64,000 nucleotides of DNA. Source: UBA12481 sp012523435. GTDB taxonomy: Bacteria > Bacteroidota > Bacteroidia > Bacteroidales > UBA12481. The position numbers and the translations under genes were made by a program. Under the pieces are notes generated by a model. It ran no database searches. It was not told the DNA's origin and saw only the letters and a program-made list of their open reading frames with translations. Where the stretch lies: positions 92,103-156,102 of the forward strand of contig JAQUCP010000005.1 in the NCBI GenBank assembly GCA_028686135.1, given 5' to 3'. Positions 61,430 to 64,000 of the stretch are shown here, one piece after another. Every line of letters begins with the position of its first letter. Within the stretch, counting starts at the first letter, position 1.

Positions 61430-62404
61430 ATGAAAGAGTCGTGGATCAAGAAGGGTTTTGTGGATGAGCCTATCGCATCGAATCTCAATCTGGTAGAGGA
61501 GATCAAAAAGTTGGCACGGGAGAAGAATGCGGTGATTTTAGCTCACTACTACCAACAATCAGATATTCAAGATATTGCCGATATTATTGGTGACAGTCTT
61601 GATTTGTCCCGGAAAGCAGCTGAGACTCAGGCGGACATCATTCTTTTTGCAGGGGTGCATTTCATGGCGGAGACGGCCAAGATTTTGGCACCGGAGAAGA
61701 AGGTGTTGATTCCGGATCAGAACGCTGGTTGTTCGTTAGCGGACTCCTGTCCGCCCGATCTGTTTGAGGAGTTTCTTCAGCAGCATCCTGATCATCTGGT
61801 TGTTACGTATGTCAATACCAGTGCGGCCATTAAGGCCTTATCGGATATTTGTTGTACATCGACGAATGCGTTATCGATCATCAAGCAGATTCCGGAGGAT
61901 CAGAAGATCATTTTTGCACCCGACCGTAATTTGGGGAATTACATCAATAGCATGACGGGTCGGGATATGTTGGTATGGGATGGAGCCTGTCATGTTCACG
62001 AGGAGTTTTCGTTGGAGAAGATCCTTGAGTTAAAGAATGAATATCCCGAAGCGAAGATCATTGCACATCCGGAGTGTCAGAAGCCGATTTTGATTGTCTC
62101 GGATTTTGTTGGGTCGACGTCTGCTTTATTAAGATTTGCATCGCAGGATGCAGCCACGAGTTACATAGTTGCCACTGAATCCGGCATTTTGCATCAGATG
62201 CGCAAGGCCAGTCCGGCCAAGACGTTTATTCCAGCACCGCCAAAGGATTCGACCTGTGCCTGTAACGACTGTAGCTTTATGAAGCTTCACACGCTAAAGA
62301 AGATCTATCTGACGCTTCTGCATGAGTGGCCGGAGGTGACTGTTGAGGAGGATATTCGGATCCGTGCCGAGAAACCTATTCGGCGGATGTTGGAGATGTC
62401 GTGA
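61430..62404 (+). CDS. nadA: quinolinate synthase A
   Basis: A 324-residue [4Fe-4S] enzyme condensing iminoaspartate with DHAP to quinolinate. Conserved: ILAHYYQQSDIQDIADIIGDSLDLSRKAAE, FAGVHFMAETAKIL, DQNAGCSLADSCPP and CACNDCSFMKLHTLKKI, with cluster Cys in NAGC, SDICC and the TCAC region. Start ATG 61430 (MKESWIKKGF); the frame reaches TTG 61412, which lies in the promoter. nadB is not seen. With nadD at 13613, the genome has de novo NAD synthesis genes. Confidence 0.95.
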   Translation: MKESWIKKGFVDEPIASNLNLVEEIKKLAREKNAVILAHYYQQSDIQDIADIIGDSLDLSRKAAETQADIILFAGVHFMAETAKILAPEKKVLIPDQNAGCSLADSCPPDLFEEFLQQHPDHLVVTYVNTSAAIKALSDICCTSTNALSIIKQIPEDQKIIFAPDRNLGNYINSMTGRDMLVWDGACHVHEEFSLEKILELKNEYPEAKIIAHPECQKPILIVSDFVGSTSALLRFASQDAATSYIVATESGILHQMRKASPAKTFIPAPPKDSTCACNDCSFMKLHTLKKIYLTLLHEWPEVTVEEDIRIRAEKPIRRMLEMS

Positions 62405-62480
62405 ATGCGATGCCAACACAATTCGGTGAATTCTCCAATAGGTGTGGTAATCAAATGATGGATTAGGTTAGGGAAAACTG

Positions 62481-63785
62481 CTACAATTTCAAGCTGAATA
62501 ATTGTTTCAACTCGTTACCCAGATCTGATTGATAGAGGTAATATGCCCTGCCGTTGGCTATCTGCAATTTTTCAATGTGTCTATGGTTGGTGATACTGAA
62601 TCTTTTAACCAACTCGCCGCTCCGGGGATTGATCTCATACAAGTCGGTTTTCTGGATATCATGATACTCCAGAAAGCATCGACCAGATAATTTGTCGTAA
62701 TGCACAGTACCTGTGCATCTTGGATCCAGATGACTTTTTATATCGGCCTGCCATCTGGGGTTGATATATTTATCGAAACAGTTGATAGTACCCTTGCTGA
62801 AATCGAAAAGCAGGAAGGTGTCGCGAAATGGAACAAGGGAAGAGTGTACCGGTTTGAAATCTGTGTTTATTCTTCCGAACATGAATGCATTGATATCATT
62901 TAACCATCGCATTTCCGGGTTTTCCCAGTAAGATCTGCTGTTTTTAAGAATCCAGTGATTTTTAAGCACCTGATGAGCTCCATATAGTTGCCCCTCTTTA
63001 TTTCTGTTTCCCAGTTGGTAAAAGGCATGGGTGATACTATCCGATTCATTGATATAGTAATATTCATGGTGTTGATTATTTGGTGAAGGATGGAAATGGA
63101 TAAACCCATCAGAAAAAACGGCTTTTATTGGATCAATCACGTTCTTAAAATAATCTGCAGAAACCGGGGACCCGATCATGACGGTATCTTTAGCGAAAAG
63201 CAATGGGAAAACACTATCCCTGGTTGTAATATAAACATCACCTAAACAGTCCCTTAAAAAGCCTCGGGCGTTATTAAAGGTGGTCAGGAATCTCAATCTT
63301 TGAATATCCCCGTAAATAAGATCCTTTTTCAGGAGATGTCCGTTTTCACAGCCTATCGCAACAATTCGGTCGCCTAAAGCAACAAAATCCAAAACCGCAT
63401 AAGGATATTCGGTCATGATCTGGTAGGTATCACCATGCACTAGTACCTCATCAATCAGAACTTCTTTTGGCGCGATGACCTTACGTACCGTCTTATTCAG
63501 ATAGGCTTCTGTAAACTCCTTATAATCCCTAATGATGATATAATCTGTTTTGTAGGAGACATGGGAGACCTTCAGGATCAGGGGGAAGTCATTGAACCAC
63601 CAGGTAACAGCGCCCTTCGCATCCGATATGACACCTTTGCCTGAAACAGTATCCACAATCGCTGCCGCAGGTATGGCTGCATTTTGCGCATCGCAAATGA
63701 TCAGGTTTGCCTTATACTTCCCATCCTGTCCCAGTAAGATACTGCAGTGAAGCAGGAGTGCTAAAATAAATCCCTTGTGCTTCAT
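62481..63785 (-). CDS. exported protein of unknown function with carboxypeptidase-like N-terminal domain
   Basis: A 434-residue protein with signal peptide MKHKGFILALLLHCSILLGQ. About 24-110 resemble a carboxypeptidase-D regulatory-like beta-sandwich (ANLIICDAQNAAIPAAAIVDTVSGKGVISDAKGAVTW). The remainder is beta-rich with repeating segments such as YAVLDFVALGDRIVAIGCENGHLLKKDL, PLLFAKDTVMIGSPV and SLVPFRDTFLLFDFSKGTINCFDKY, which look like beta-propeller blades. No catalytic motif recognised. A lone gene between nadA and the right edge; base composition is more AT-rich than its neighbours. Confidence 0.7.
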   Translation of the reverse strand: MKHKGFILALLLHCSILLGQDGKYKANLIICDAQNAAIPAAAIVDTVSGKGVISDAKGAVTWWFNDFPLILKVSHVSYKTDYIIIRDYKEFTEAYLNKTVRKVIAPKEVLIDEVLVHGDTYQIMTEYPYAVLDFVALGDRIVAIGCENGHLLKKDLIYGDIQRLRFLTTFNNARGFLRDCLGDVYITTRDSVFPLLFAKDTVMIGSPVSADYFKNVIDPIKAVFSDGFIHFHPSPNNQHHEYYYINESDSITHAFYQLGNRNKEGQLYGAHQVLKNHWILKNSRSYWENPEMRWLNDINAFMFGRINTDFKPVHSSLVPFRDTFLLFDFSKGTINCFDKYINPRWQADIKSHLDPRCTGTVHYDKLSGRCFLEYHDIQKTDLYEINPRSGELVKRFSITNHRHIEKLQIANGRAYYLYQSDLGNELKQLFSLKL

Positions 63786-63891
63786 TTTTACGAAATAAAA
63801 GAGAATTCGCCTTCATTTTTGAAAGTTACTCTTCAGATCCCTTACAACCAAGTGAAATGTTTGGAAAGTTGACCAAAGAGGCTTTTTTCGA

Positions 63892-63922
63892 TTGATAATG
63901 ATAGTTGTTTGTCTTATTTTTA
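63892..63922 (+). promoter_or_regulatory. candidate promoter near the right edge
   Basis: TTG 63892-63894, 20-bp spacer, TATTTTTA 63915-63922 (7 of 8), 5 nt before ATG 63928. The 142 bases between the previous gene and this ATG hold nothing else I recognise. Confidence 0.4.
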
Positions 63923-63927
63923 GAAAA

Positions 63928-64000
63928 ATGTTTCACCAACTACCCAAACCAATGCCTACGCCTAAAGAAAAAATCTGCGATGTGGTTAGAAAGATAATGA
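63928..64000 (+). CDS. N-terminus of an unrecognised protein (partial)
   Basis: An open frame from ATG 63928 to the window end, 24 residues (MFHQLPKPMPTPKEKICDVVRKIM). ATG 63952 (MPTPKEK...) is a possible later start. Too short to identify; the amphipathic, basic start could precede a helix-turn-helix or any cytosolic domain. Confidence 0.4.
   Translation, partial: MFHQLPKPMPTPKEKICDVVRKIM

Overview
The window is one scaffold of a Bacteroidota (Bacteroidetes) chromosome, probably an anaerobic, amino-acid-fermenting relative of the Bacteroidales or Marinilabiliales. The phylum is supported by the recurring TTG-N19-21-TAnnTTTG promoters, the general lack of Shine-Dalgarno sites, a short primary sigma factor lacking region 1.1, a TonB-dependent receptor with a carboxypeptidase-like N-terminal domain, a DUF3078 protein and a FeoA-FeoB fusion. 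Anaerobic life is inferred from 2-oxoacid:ferredoxin oxidoreductase, flavodoxin, tryptophanase, a radical-SAM sulfatase-maturase-like enzyme, FeoB and a TM1266-type regulator. A run of exactly 100 N at 7320-7419 is a scaffold gap, so this is a draft assembly, probably metagenome-derived.

Layout. 1-4134: divergent locus with an ABC permease and SsuA-like lipoprotein on the minus strand, and a TM1266-like ACT protein plus TonB receptor on the plus strand. 4231-11566: energy module with ADP-forming acyl-CoA synthetase, flavodoxin, a gap-truncated PLP enzyme, an aminotransferase and a four-subunit 2-oxoacid:ferredoxin oxidoreductase. Together these can turn amino acids into acyl-CoA, reduced ferredoxin and ATP. 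11568-15682: SDR, VOC protein and the yicC-gmk-nadD operon. 15788-29100: a 2016-residue alpha-2-macroglobulin-like protein, tryptophanase, DUF3078, a UbiA/MqnP-like prenyltransferase, a HAD phosphatase and pheT. 29101-29368: an unusual pheT leader. 29369-40647: M28 peptidase, membrane protein, htpG, beta-barrel, aspartate-type aminotransferase, mltG, murB, glycosyltransferase and ftsE. 40795-45532: a TPR protein paired with an outer-membrane barrel. 45678-54908: gyrB, dapF, htrA, rpoD, uvrB, a sulfatase-maturase-like radical SAM enzyme and an RRM protein. 54966-62404: M48 lipoprotein, feoAB, a complete iron/cobalamin-type ABC importer and nadA. The window ends with an unrecognised secreted protein and the first codons of another gene.

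Most of the window is housekeeping and conserved Bacteroidota genes. I see no CRISPR array, prophage, IS element, rRNA or tRNA. No gene-free stretch exceeds 300 bases; the longest is the 268-bp pheT/M28 region, which holds a minus-strand terminator hairpin and a Phe-rich 12-codon ORF (MFGLFFLVSPTV) that look like an attenuator. Other notable points are a run of promoters whose -7 box lies only 4-5 nt from the start codon (candidate leaderless mRNAs), terminators that abut or overlap the next gene's start or promoter, loss of the thioester glutamine in the macroglobulin, and a TM1266-like regulator beside a TonB receptor.
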